The notes: a model not told the origin generated them from the letters alone. Positions 1 through 5,095 are shown, counted from the first letter of the stretch. The stretch: 5,095 bases of DNA from a candidate division CSSED10-310 bacterium (GCA_016932295.1 JAFGDC010000368.1:1-5095); one strand, 5' to 3'. Program-made: numbers and translations.

Positions 1-667
1 GTAATCGCCAGTCGATCCTGCCCTGTTCCTTGGTGAGCATCGGGGCATAGCTCGCCTGGTCATGCGCCTGCCGGGTCGGGTGCAGCTCACCGGCGGCGAT
101 CCCCAACATAGCGGCGGCGAGCAGCGCGGCGCCGGGTTCGGCCAAATCCATAAGCAACCTGCCGGCGGGATACCGTGGCGGCACTGGATAGCGCTCCTGG
201 AGATACATCGCCCCCGCATCAAGTTCATCTTCCATCTTGATAACCGTTACGCCGGTGTATCGCTCACCCCGTAACACGGCCCAGTTTACCGGCGCCGGTC
301 CCCGGTATCGCGGGAGCAGGGATGGATGCAGGTTGATGGCGGCATAACGCGGGAGCGACAGGATCATCGGCGGCAGTATCTTTCCGTAGGCAACCACCAC
401 GATGAAATCAGGCGCCAGTTGCCGTATCCGGTCGATCAGGGGCCGATTTCTGATCAGTTTCGGCTGCATGAGAAACAAGCTCCGCTCCTGAGCTGCCACC
501 TTGACCGCTGATAACTGAACCTTGCGGCCGCGGCCGGCGGGCCTGTCCGGCGCGGTGACCACTCCCGCCACCACGAAACCCATTTCATGCAAGCGAACCA
601 TGGGAACCGCAGCAAATTCCGGCGTTCCCATGAAGATCAGCCTGATGTCGGACGGCGCCGCCTCCAC
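1..667 (-). CDS. fmt: methionyl-tRNA formyltransferase, N-terminal 222 residues (partial at left edge)
   Basis: Fmt transfers a formyl group from 10-formyltetrahydrofolate to Met-tRNA(fMet) in the cytoplasm, making the initiator used in bacterial translation. Seen in the sequence: the Rossmann-like start LIFMGTPEFAAVP (residues 10-22), the TAPDRPAGRGRK loop (38-49), the active-site block INLHPSLLPRYRGPAP (111-126) and KMEDELDAG (144-152). From family knowledge, the catalytic Asn, His and Asp correspond to N112, H114 and D150, and all are present. SYAPMLTKEQGRIDW (206-220) marks the end of the catalytic domain. Family members are usually about 310 residues, so roughly the last 90, mostly the C-terminal OB-like tRNA-binding domain, lie outside the window. 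The GTG start at 667 is chosen because GGGGAGG lies 6 nt upstream; it gives about 6 extra residues relative to E. coli Fmt. An internal ATG (codon 13) would cut off the first strand. It lies downstream of def on the same strand. Identity is very secure; the exact start is fairly secure. Confidence 0.96.
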   Translation of the reverse strand, partial: MEAAPSDIRLIFMGTPEFAAVPMVRLHEMGFVVAGVVTAPDRPAGRGRKVQLSAVKVAAQERSLFLMQPKLIRNRPLIDRIRQLAPDFIVVVAYGKILPPMILSLPRYAAINLHPSLLPRYRGPAPVNWAVLRGERYTGVTVIKMEDELDAGAMYLQERYPVPPRYPAGRLLMDLAEPGAALLAAAMLGIAAGELHPTRQAHDQASYAPMLTKEQGRIDWRL

Positions 668-673
668 CGCGTT

Positions 674-680
674 CCTCCCC
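674..680 (-). promoter_or_regulatory. Shine-Dalgarno site of fmt
   Basis: On the minus strand GGGGAGG is followed after 6 nt by GTG at 667. This near-ideal ribosome binding site is what decides the GTG start of fmt, since the first in-frame ATG is 36 nt further in and would delete the first beta strand of the nucleotide-binding-like fold. Confidence 0.8.
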
Positions 681-730
681 ACCACCTCCCGAGGCGATCC
701 GGTTGACCGCCCGGTCCCGGCGATTCACAT

Positions 731-759
731 AAACTAAAGCTTCGCGTCCGGCCAGTCAA
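731..759 (-). promoter_or_regulatory. possible weak sigma70 promoter in the def-fmt gap
   Basis: In the 157-nt gap between def and fmt, the minus strand carries TTGACT (754-759; 5 of 6 to the -35 consensus), a 17-nt spacer and TAGTTT (731-736; only 3 of 6 to the -10 consensus). If active, it would start a transcript near 724 and let fmt be expressed apart from def. The weak -10 makes this doubtful. I see no convincing terminator or coding sequence in the gap (668-824), so read-through from def remains the simpler model. Confidence 0.22.
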
Positions 760-824
760 ACAACCTGCAACCACCCCGGACAGGTTCGGTCGGATGGACA
801 ATCCAACTGCAGACCGACGAGCCG

Positions 825-1358
825 TCACTCGGCCAATGACGACGAAAATTCTCCATTGCGTAATCTTTTACGCAGTTTTCGCTTGGCGATGTCGCGTTTC
901 AGGGGACTCAACCGGTCCACGAACAAGATTCCATCGAGATGATCGATTTCATGCTGGAAAATCCTGGAGTGCATCTCACTGCCGGAAAATTCCATTTCTT
1001 CACCATCCAGGTTCGTGGCGCGAACCACTACCATCCGCGGCCGGCGCACGTCGCCCCTGAAATCAGGAATGCTGAGACAACCCTCCTCGATCACCACTGA
1101 ATCGTTGGAAGCCTCCACGATACGGGGATTGATGAGGGCGATGGCTTTCTTCTGATCGGAACCGGGTCGTTCATCCACCACGATGATCCGCCTGCTGACT
1201 CCCACCTGGGGCGCGGCCAAACCCACACCCGGCTCATCAAACATGGTTTCCGCCATATCCTCTATCAGACGGCGGTCCTCATCGGTGAGTTCGTCCACAT
1301 CCCGGGCCTTCAATCTCAGCACGGGATCACCATACTCATGAATCTTTAACACGGCCAT
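825..1358 (-). CDS. def: peptide deformylase
   Basis: Def is a cytoplasmic metallohydrolase that removes the N-formyl group from the initiator methionine of new proteins, undoing the modification made by Fmt. The 177-residue length is normal for the family. All three family motifs are visible: motif 1 GVGLAAPQ (44-51), motif 2 EEGCLS (91-96) and motif 3 QHEIDHLDG (135-143). From family knowledge the metal ligands are C94, H136 and H140, the catalytic acid/base is E137, and Q51 lines the active site. The basic tail (KRDIAKRKLRKRLRNG) is a common type of C-terminal extension. The ATG at 1358 is supported by a perfect AGGAGG (1365-1370) 6 nt upstream. It is the first gene of the leftward def-fmt pair and has a good promoter upstream. 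No defect is seen; the enzyme should be functional. Confidence 0.97.
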   Translation of the reverse strand: MAVLKIHEYGDPVLRLKARDVDELTDEDRRLIEDMAETMFDEPGVGLAAPQVGVSRRIIVVDERPGSDQKKAIALINPRIVEASNDSVVIEEGCLSIPDFRGDVRRPRMVVVRATNLDGEEMEFSGSEMHSRIFQHEIDHLDGILFVDRLSPLKRDIAKRKLRKRLRNGEFSSSLAE

Positions 1359-1432
1359 TCACAACCTCCTGATCCGAATCGGCCGTCCAGACCCAGTGCA
1401 TTTATGCCGGCGCACGGCCAACCCGCATTTTC

Positions 1433-1461
1433 ACTATAAAACGCGCGGATTGACGTTGCAA
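1433..1461 (-). promoter_or_regulatory. sigma70-type promoter of def
   Basis: On the minus strand TTGCAA (1456-1461; 4 of 6 to TTGACA), an exact 17-nt spacer and TATAGT (1433-1438; 5 of 6 to TATAAT) form a good housekeeping promoter. The predicted start is near 1426, leaving a leader of about 68 nt before the def ATG. Orientation and position fit transcription of def and probably fmt. This is a sequence match only. Confidence 0.55.
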
Positions 1462-1601
1462 GAACGCAGTAATTCCGCGGCTGAAGAGAACGATCCACGC
1501 TGGAGATCATTGCCCGCCGGAGTCCGCTCCGGATCTTTCATCCCTGACCGTACCATCCGTGACGTGGATGATTCAATAGAAAACCATGTTCCGGATAAGC
1601 A

Positions 1602-1618
1602 TTGGCGCACTATTTGCA
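1602..1618 (+). promoter_or_regulatory. putative sigma54 (RpoN) -24/-12 promoter
   Basis: The plus strand reads TTGGCGC-ACTAT-TTGCA. The invariant GG (1604-1605) and GC (1616-1617) are separated by exactly 10 nt, as sigma54 promoters require, and the site differs from the TTGGCAC-N5-TTGCW consensus by one base. The predicted start is near 1629, giving a leader of about 310 nt before the hydrolase ATG at 1940, which is long. The flanks are A+T-rich. An enhancer site for an activator would be expected further upstream, but none can be identified by eye. A chance match is possible, so this is moderate at best. Confidence 0.38.
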
Positions 1619-1653
1619 TAAACTATTTTGTTTCTTGTCTGCGGTCACGGGAC

Positions 1654-1685
1654 GCGAAAGCACCTTTCCGGTGGCTGCGTTTCGC
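1654..1685 (+). other. potential RNA hairpin in the hydrolase leader
   Basis: GCGAAA (1654-1659) pairs perfectly with TTTCGC (1680-1685). Nested inside, CACC (1661-1664) pairs with GGTG (1670-1673) around a TTTCC loop, leaving an asymmetric internal loop. The structure would lie just downstream of the sigma54-like start. I compared it by eye with c-di-GMP (GEMM) riboswitches and the conserved core is not there. No run of T follows, so it is not an intrinsic terminator. Its role is unknown. Confidence 0.3.
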
Positions 1686-1724
1686 CGGCGGAAGTTTGAG
1701 AGGAGACATGAATACGAGCAAGAC

Positions 1725-1746
1725 ATTGACCCAAATACCCGTCAAT
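1725..1746. repeat. perfect inverted repeat ATTGAC-N10-GTCAAT
   Basis: Two perfect 6-bp arms flank a 10-bp centre, so the arms repeat at 16 bp. Spaced dyads of this kind are typical operators for dimeric regulators, and this one lies between the sigma54-like motif and the hydrolase gene. No regulator gene is in the window. A 6-bp dyad in 580 bp can arise by chance, so this is a candidate site only. Confidence 0.3.
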
Positions 1747-1792
1747 TTTCTATCTCATTGAGTAACTGTACCAGTCCAGGTCGTTCTCTGCA

Positions 1793-1825
1793 CCGCCATG
1801 AGTATACGGCGGCATTGTCAGGAGG
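1793..1825 (+). other. small GC hairpin followed by an orphan Shine-Dalgarno sequence
   Basis: CCGCC (1793-1797) and GGCGG (1808-1812) can form a 5-bp hairpin with a 10-nt loop. Eight bases later comes a perfect AGGAGG (1820-1825). No ATG, GTG or TTG lies at a normal 5-10 nt distance in a meaningful frame; the next in-frame start for the hydrolase is GTG at 1841, 15 nt away. It may be a chance match, a leftover of an older start, or a ribosome standby site. Confidence 0.25.
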
Positions 1826-1939
1826 TGGTCCTGCCTCACCGTGGAGAATTCAGGCGGGGTATTTGGGTTGGGCAAAACACTTGCCTTCTGGACTGTGACG
1901 GATAGTATGGAGCAACGAAAAGAGAAGGACCGACGTCGT

Positions 1940-2815
1940 ATGACAGTTTTCCAGCCCGTGCAGAAAACGCTGCTGACCGATGATGGGGTGACCATCGCCT
2001 ACCAGACGGCGGGGACGCCGGGGCGGCACGCCATCGTTCTCGCCAACGGGCTGGGCGGTAGAATGGCGACCTGGACCAGGATCGCCGAGTATTTCGCCAA
2101 TGACTACCAGATCATCAGTTGGGACCACCGGGGCTTTTTCGACAGTTCCAGGCCGGGTTCTCCGGAGCACATGGACATTCCCTGTCACGCCGACGATCTG
2201 CGGCGGGTGATGCAGGAAGCAGGGGTGGAACAGGCGGTGGTCTTCGGCTGGAGCATGGGCACCCAGATAGTGCTCGAGTTTTATCGCCGTCATCCCGGCG
2301 CCTGCAGGGGCATGGTCCTGGTCAACGGCACCTATGGCAGGGAGAACGGCATTGGAGGCCACGTCCACCATCGCTTCACCATTGATACGCTGGCGGCGGC
2401 ACTGGCATTCACCAATCCCGTGCTGCGCGGTTTCGTACGCATGGCCAATGCCTTTCCCTATTCATTGCCGGTCATGAAACGCCTTGGCTTCACAGCCGAA
2501 ACCATCGATGCGGAAATTCTTGATCGTGTGAAGAAGGATCTCACATCCATCGACTTCGAAACGTTCGGGCGCATGCTGCAATACATGTCGAGGCACAGTA
2601 TAAAGGATCTGCTGCCCACCATCGCCGTGCCCACCCTGGTGATCTCGAGCTGCAGGGATCGGCTGGCCCCATGCGGCAAGACGAGGCTCATGCAGGAAAT
2701 GATCCCGGGCTCCGAATTGCTGGAGGTCAAGCTTGGCACCCATTACGCACCACTTGAATTCCCCGAGCTGATCAACCTGCGGATCGAGAAATTCTTCCAA
2801 AAACATGGTTTCTGA
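1940..2815 (+). CDS. alpha/beta-hydrolase, substrate unknown
   Basis: A 291-residue single-domain alpha/beta-hydrolase, probably cytoplasmic because no signal peptide or membrane segment is seen. The oxyanion-hole region is ANGLGG (35-40). SWDHRGFFDSS (60-70) is the usual strand-4 loop. The nucleophile elbow GWSMG (103-107) carries S105. The likely acid is D240 in SSCRDRLAP and the general base is H268 in GTHYAP, so the triad is complete. Residues about 133-220 form the helical cap that sets specificity. The family covers esterases, lactonases and C-C hydrolases, and the substrate cannot be read from sequence. The start is uncertain: ATG 1940 is preferred because homologous folds begin near residue 10 (TLLTDDGVTIAYQ) and AAGGA lies 10 nt upstream. 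ATG 1907 or GTG 1841 would add 11 or 33 residues of unlikely sequence. Its stop overlaps the next gene by 11 nt, suggesting one transcript and translational coupling. Confidence 0.93.
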   Translation: MTVFQPVQKTLLTDDGVTIAYQTAGTPGRHAIVLANGLGGRMATWTRIAEYFANDYQIISWDHRGFFDSSRPGSPEHMDIPCHADDLRRVMQEAGVEQAVVFGWSMGTQIVLEFYRRHPGACRGMVLVNGTYGRENGIGGHVHHRFTIDTLAAALAFTNPVLRGFVRMANAFPYSLPVMKRLGFTAETIDAEILDRVKKDLTSIDFETFGRMLQYMSRHSIKDLLPTIAVPTLVISSCRDRLAPCGKTRLMQEMIPGSELLEVKLGTHYAPLEFPELINLRIEKFFQKHGF

Positions 2816-3344
2816 AATCATCCGGCGGCTGATCCCAGTTGTAAGCGCCGTCGGTGATCGCCTCATGACATTTCTGTCTGGACGATGGCGGGGGTTATGG
2901 TATCACGTTCTGTTGCTGATGACGGTCACCGTCTGCACTGTCAGGACCTTCGGCAACCAGATCGATGATGCCTTCATCTACTACCGTTATGCGCGTAATG
3001 TATTGAACGGCGCGGGGCCGGTCTACAATCCCGGCGAAATGATCAATGCCCTCGCCTCATGGCTGTATCTTATCCTGTTGCTTCCAGGGGAAGCGCTGGC
3101 GATGAATCCCGGATACGCGCACATTCTCAATGCCCTGATCTGCTACCTGCTGGCTCTTGCCTGCGGCCGGTTACTGCAGGCAAGCCGATTACCCCCTGCC
3201 GGCTCCGTCACCGCCTTCCTGGTGGCCGGGTATCTACCTTTCCATCTCGCCGCTGGGTTGGAGATGCCCTCTTCCTGCTCCTGCTCATTCTCTGTACCTT
3301 TCCCACAACCAATCCCGTCCTTCGCGGCACACTTTTTGGCCTGA
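2805..3344 (+). CDS. GT-C-type membrane glycosyltransferase, N-terminal part (frameshifted gene)
   Basis: The first 154 residues (to 3266) are the start of a polytopic glycosyltransferase that would use a lipid-linked sugar donor at the outer face of the inner membrane. Visible are a basic N-terminus, TM1 at about 30-50, then the first extracytoplasmic loop with IDDAFIYYRYARNVLNG (53-69) and VYNPGE (73-78). From family knowledge the Asp pair (D54-D55) after TM1 is the catalytic or metal-binding signature of GT-C enzymes. This DDAFI-YRYA-NPGE pattern is seen in AftB-like and related bacterial transferases. Further TM segments lie at about 82-100, 104-123 and 130-148. After GLEM (151-154) the frame is lost: the last 25 residues (PSSCSCSF...HFLA) are out-of-frame and end at a premature stop. 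ATG 2805 overlaps the hydrolase stop by 11 nt and has a poor ribosome site, consistent with coupled translation; ATG 2865 is a less likely alternative. The acceptor and the sugar are unknown. Confidence 0.82.
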   Translation: MVSEIIRRLIPVVSAVGDRLMTFLSGRWRGLWYHVLLLMTVTVCTVRTFGNQIDDAFIYYRYARNVLNGAGPVYNPGEMINALASWLYLILLLPGEALAMNPGYAHILNALICYLLALACGRLLQASRLPPAGSVTAFLVAGYLPFHLAAGLEMPSSCSCSFSVPFPQPIPSFAAHFLA

Positions 3345-4354
3345 CCGGTCTGGCACGACCAGAGGGTGTCATGCTGCCATTTTTGATTGCCGGCGGCATG
3401 CTCGCACGAGATCATGGCAACGCCGGACAGCGCCGCATCGGCACGCTCATGCTTCCGGCTCTGATCATCATCGGGTTCCAGACGGTGTCGCTCCAGATCA
3501 CCTTCGGCTCACCATATCCCAACTCACTGCCGGCCAAGATCGCCCAGGGCGCATCAGGCAAATGGGGGGAAGGCTTTCTGTTCGCAAGATGGATCTCGCT
3601 GCTCTTCATCGATCAGGCCATGCTGCCGCTGTTGGTTCCGGCTCTTGCGGGGTTGGTCTGGGTGCTCAGGAAGCGTTTCACTCACCTCCTTCCACCACTC
3701 CTCTACTGTGCCGCACTGGTGGTGGGATATTCATTCCTCGGCATTCCTCCGTACCGATGGTACGCCCTGCCCTTCGAACTGCTTCTCATAATGACGGCCG
3801 GCATCGGTGTGGGATGCATCCTGCAGATGTCACGAAAACTCGTTTCAAAAAAGATGATGGCAACCGCCGGGGTTCTCTACCTGGCCGGTTACCTCCTCTT
3901 CTTCGCACATGGACCGGGATCCCCCAGGATGACGTTCTTCCCCCAGGATCGGGTGCCCCCCTATGAACAGGCAGGTGACTATCTGGCCACCCATGCACGA
4001 CCCGGTTCGGTCCTGGCAACGGATGAGATAGGGATCATCGGGTATCGTTCGAACCTGCCTATCATCGATCTTCTCGGCGTCGCCAGCAGGATGCCTGCCG
4101 AAGTGATCAGCGGCAAGCGCATGATACGGATGATTCAGGATGCAAAACCGGACTATATCTTCATTACCGAACTGGTATCGATTCCCGGCTACGCGCTGGT
4201 GCTGAGTTTCGGCGAGATCGACAAGAGCCTGCGAAAGCGGATGGAACCGCGCGATAAGCCGGAACATCGGATCCCGACTGATGATGATACCCAGGTCTCA
4301 TTCCTTGATGAACGAGCGTTCTCCGCTCGCCTGGCCGGTTTGATTCTTCTTTAA
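3269..4354 (+). CDS. GT-C-type membrane glycosyltransferase, C-terminal part (frameshifted gene)
   Basis: This frame continues the protein begun at 2805. It starts exactly where the first frame breaks: GLEM followed by LFLLLLILC makes the GLEMPLF-type helix typical of the family. Restored length is about 516 residues. In restored numbering one sees GLARPEG (182-188; usually LTRPEG), SPYPNSLPAK (236-245), several hydrophobic helices (about 212-230, 275-295, 300-315, 317-340 and 355-370) and YRWYALP (317-323). A soluble C-terminal domain follows with ATDEIGIIGY (405-414) and PIIDLLG (419-425), a pattern common in these transferases after the last helix. No good start codon with a ribosome site precedes it, so on its own it is unlikely to be translated. 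The final 30-odd residues look less family-like, and the last 57 bp overlap the opposing gene, so the true C-terminus is uncertain. Confidence 0.82.
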   Translation, partial: LFLLLLILCTFPTTNPVLRGTLFGLTGLARPEGVMLPFLIAGGMLARDHGNAGQRRIGTLMLPALIIIGFQTVSLQITFGSPYPNSLPAKIAQGASGKWGEGFLFARWISLLFIDQAMLPLLVPALAGLVWVLRKRFTHLLPPLLYCAALVVGYSFLGIPPYRWYALPFELLLIMTAGIGVGCILQMSRKLVSKKMMATAGVLYLAGYLLFFAHGPGSPRMTFFPQDRVPPYEQAGDYLATHARPGSVLATDEIGIIGYRSNLPIIDLLGVASRMPAEVISGKRMIRMIQDAKPDYIFITELVSIPGYALVLSFGEIDKSLRKRMEPRDKPEHRIPTDDDTQVSFLDERAFSARLAGLILL

Positions 4355-5095
4355 CGGCGTCACCGACCAACGGTACTCGCCAGCGGGAAGCTTGTTCCAG
4401 ACAGATCGGGGAATGCGCAACTCAAGAACTGGATCGAAATGGGTGTACTCCGCCAGGTAACCGTCCGGAAAAGCTATCCTGACCCGGTACGAGTCAGCGC
4501 CTGTGACCGCTTGCCAGCGGATGACTGGCGGTTCCCCGGTGAGTCTGCCACCGGGAGCCGGCGCGATCAATTGCGGAGGGCTAGACGCCAGCGGCGTGGC
4601 GGCCATCGACCGCCGGATGCGCATCACGCGCCGTTCGACAGTGATTCCAACGATCGCCGTCGCAATCATGGCGGCAACCAGGACAATGCCCAGCACTGCC
4701 GCTTCACGCTTTCCGCGATGCGCCGCCTTACTATGAACGACGGTAACGCCGGCCAGGATACCCAGCCAGAACGCCGCCAACAGCCATGGCGTGGCGTCCT
4801 GCCACCGCGCCACCGAGGGAAGGACATGATTCAACCAGCTCAGCAGATGATGCGCGGCGAACAGTTCGTTTCTGCCATTGTCGGTGCTCAGCAGCCGCAT
4901 GGGGTCCGCCATCCAGCGGAGCTGCAATCCTGCTGAATATGCCAGCAGTGCATAGAGAAGCCATCTCACCATCCTGCTCCTCCTCGACAAGACGGCTCCC
5001 AGGGGGATAGCAGCCAGGGACAGGATCGGGACCAGGAACCTGCCGGCGGGACACCAGCCTCCCCACCAGATCGGCCGGGATGCCACGATATAAAA
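4298..5095 (-). CDS. polytopic membrane protein with C-terminal Fn3-like domain (start beyond the right edge)
   Basis: 265 C-terminal residues are visible and the frame is open to the window edge. A GTG at 5086 exists, but it would cut into a membrane-protein motif and has no ribosome site, so the gene very probably starts outside. The segment WWGGWCPAGRFLVPIL (10-25) resembles the late GGWS-x-x-R-(F/Y)-L-x-P element of GT-C-like glycosyltransferases, hence a tentative role in envelope glycan assembly. Predicted membrane helices: about 19-37, 43-60, 103-120 and 132-153. The RRVMRIRRS stretch then leads into a region of about 95 residues (173-265) with IRWQAVTGADSYRVRI, a short strand pattern and AGEYRWSV. 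That is the W-x(8)-Y ... Y-x-W-x-V signature of fibronectin-III-like beta sandwiches. It ends naturally at GERSFIKE. Its 3' end overlaps the facing glycosyltransferase gene by 57 bp. The enzymatic assignment is weak; the membrane-plus-beta-domain architecture is clear. Confidence 0.8.
   Translation of the reverse strand, partial: FYIVASRPIWWGGWCPAGRFLVPILSLAAIPLGAVLSRRSRMVRWLLYALLAYSAGLQLRWMADPMRLLSTDNGRNELFAAHHLLSWLNHVLPSVARWQDATPWLLAAFWLGILAGVTVVHSKAAHRGKREAAVLGIVLVAAMIATAIVGITVERRVMRIRRSMAATPLASSPPQLIAPAPGGRLTGEPPVIRWQAVTGADSYRVRIAFPDGYLAEYTHFDPVLELRIPRSVWNKLPAGEYRWSVTPLKKNQTGQASGERSFIKE

Larger units (their letters stand above)
1359..1939. other. divergent intergenic region without a recognisable gene
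   Basis: About 580 bp separate the leftward def gene from the rightward hydrolase gene. Open frames exist on both strands, for example 1396-1761 and 1602-1898 on plus and 1434-1619 on minus. Their translations are Arg/Ser/His-rich, lack any recognisable domain and read like chance frames in GC-rich DNA. The stretch holds the def promoter at its left end, a sigma54-like motif (1602-1618), inverted repeats at 1654-1685, 1725-1746 and 1793-1812, and an AGGAGG at 1820-1825. About 1470-1600 shows nothing I can interpret. The region is locally more A+T-rich around 1571-1635, as expected for regulatory DNA. It could also be the eroded remains of a lost gene. Confidence 0.6.

Noticed and set aside
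1640..1700. Possible c-di-GMP (GEMM) riboswitch, prompted by a GGGACGCGAAAGC stretch
   Set aside because: It resembles the GGACGCAAAGC segment, but the upstream CACAGGGCAAACC element and the second helix are absent, so the core cannot form.
1726..1755. Possible sigma70 promoter TTGACC with a -10 near 1750
   Set aside because: At 17-nt spacing the hexamer is TCTATC; the best TATCTC match needs 19 nt and agrees at only 3 of 6 positions. The TTGAC is better explained as one arm of the inverted repeat.
1396..1761. A 121-residue open frame on the plus strand in the intergenic region
   Set aside because: No ribosome site at its start, it overlaps the def promoter, and the composition is irregular with no recognisable domain or membrane pattern. 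Only its last 17 codons (from 1708) have a purine-rich stretch nearby, at too short a spacing to call a gene.
1850..2371. A 173-residue minus-strand open frame opposite the hydrolase
   Set aside because: It is antisense to the conserved N-terminal half of an intact alpha/beta-hydrolase, has no domain of its own and no ribosome site.
3059..3268. Upstream extension of the second glycosyltransferase frame to an ATG at 3059
   Set aside because: The translation of 3059-3268 is out of frame with the membrane helices read from 2805, so it is a shadow and not a real N-terminus.
3255..3280. Programmed -1 ribosomal frameshift
   Set aside because: No X-XXY-YYZ slippery heptamer is present at the junction and I see no clear downstream pseudoknot. 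A one-base loss in a C run is simpler.
3157..3966. A 269-residue plus-strand frame within the glycosyltransferase
   Set aside because: Pro/His/Arg/Ser-rich shadow translation of the glycosyltransferase in the third frame. The membrane-helix and family-motif signal follows the other two frames.
4439..4936. A 165-residue plus-strand frame opposite the right-edge membrane protein
   Set aside because: Arg/Gln/His-rich antisense shadow of a gene with clear membrane helices and beta-domain signature; no ribosome site.

Overview
This window is GC-rich bacterial chromosome with two unrelated halves. The Def and Fmt sequence styles fit a Gram-negative lineage such as Desulfobacterota (old Deltaproteobacteria) or a related phylum. 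That placement is a low-confidence impression, because no marker here fixes it. I see no rRNA, tRNA, CRISPR array, transposase or phage gene.

Left third, minus strand: peptide deformylase (def, 825-1358) is followed downstream by methionyl-tRNA formyltransferase (fmt, GTG start at 667, running off the left edge). This is the classic housekeeping pair: Fmt adds the formyl group to initiator Met-tRNA and Def removes it from the finished protein. A good sigma70-type promoter lies upstream of def (1433-1461). The 157-nt gap between the two genes is longer than usual for this pair.

Middle, about 1359-1939: a gene-poor divergent intergenic region of about 580 bp. It holds the def promoter, a sigma54-like -24/-12 motif facing right (1602-1618), three inverted repeats, and a strong Shine-Dalgarno sequence with no well-placed start codon.

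Right two thirds, plus strand: an alpha/beta-hydrolase with an intact Ser-Asp-His triad (1940-2815) overlaps by 11 nt the start of a polytopic GT-C-type membrane glycosyltransferase (2805-4354). The glycosyltransferase reading frame is broken at a CCC run at 3267-3269. Adding one base restores a continuous protein of about 516 residues with the family motifs in order. The break is therefore either a recent mutation or a sequencing/assembly error.

Right edge, minus strand: the C-terminal 265 residues of a second polytopic membrane protein (4298-5095), which begins beyond the window. Its GGW-x-P-x-x-R-F-L-x-P segment resembles GT-C-type glycosyltransferases, and it ends in a fibronectin-III-like beta domain. 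Its 3' end overlaps the 3' end of the plus-strand glycosyltransferase by 57 bp, tail to tail. The right side thus looks like a small envelope-glycan locus beside a translation housekeeping locus. I found no convincing evidence of an entirely new system. The best leads are the frameshift, the hydrolase/glycosyltransferase coupling, the membrane-plus-beta-domain protein and the possible sigma54 control.
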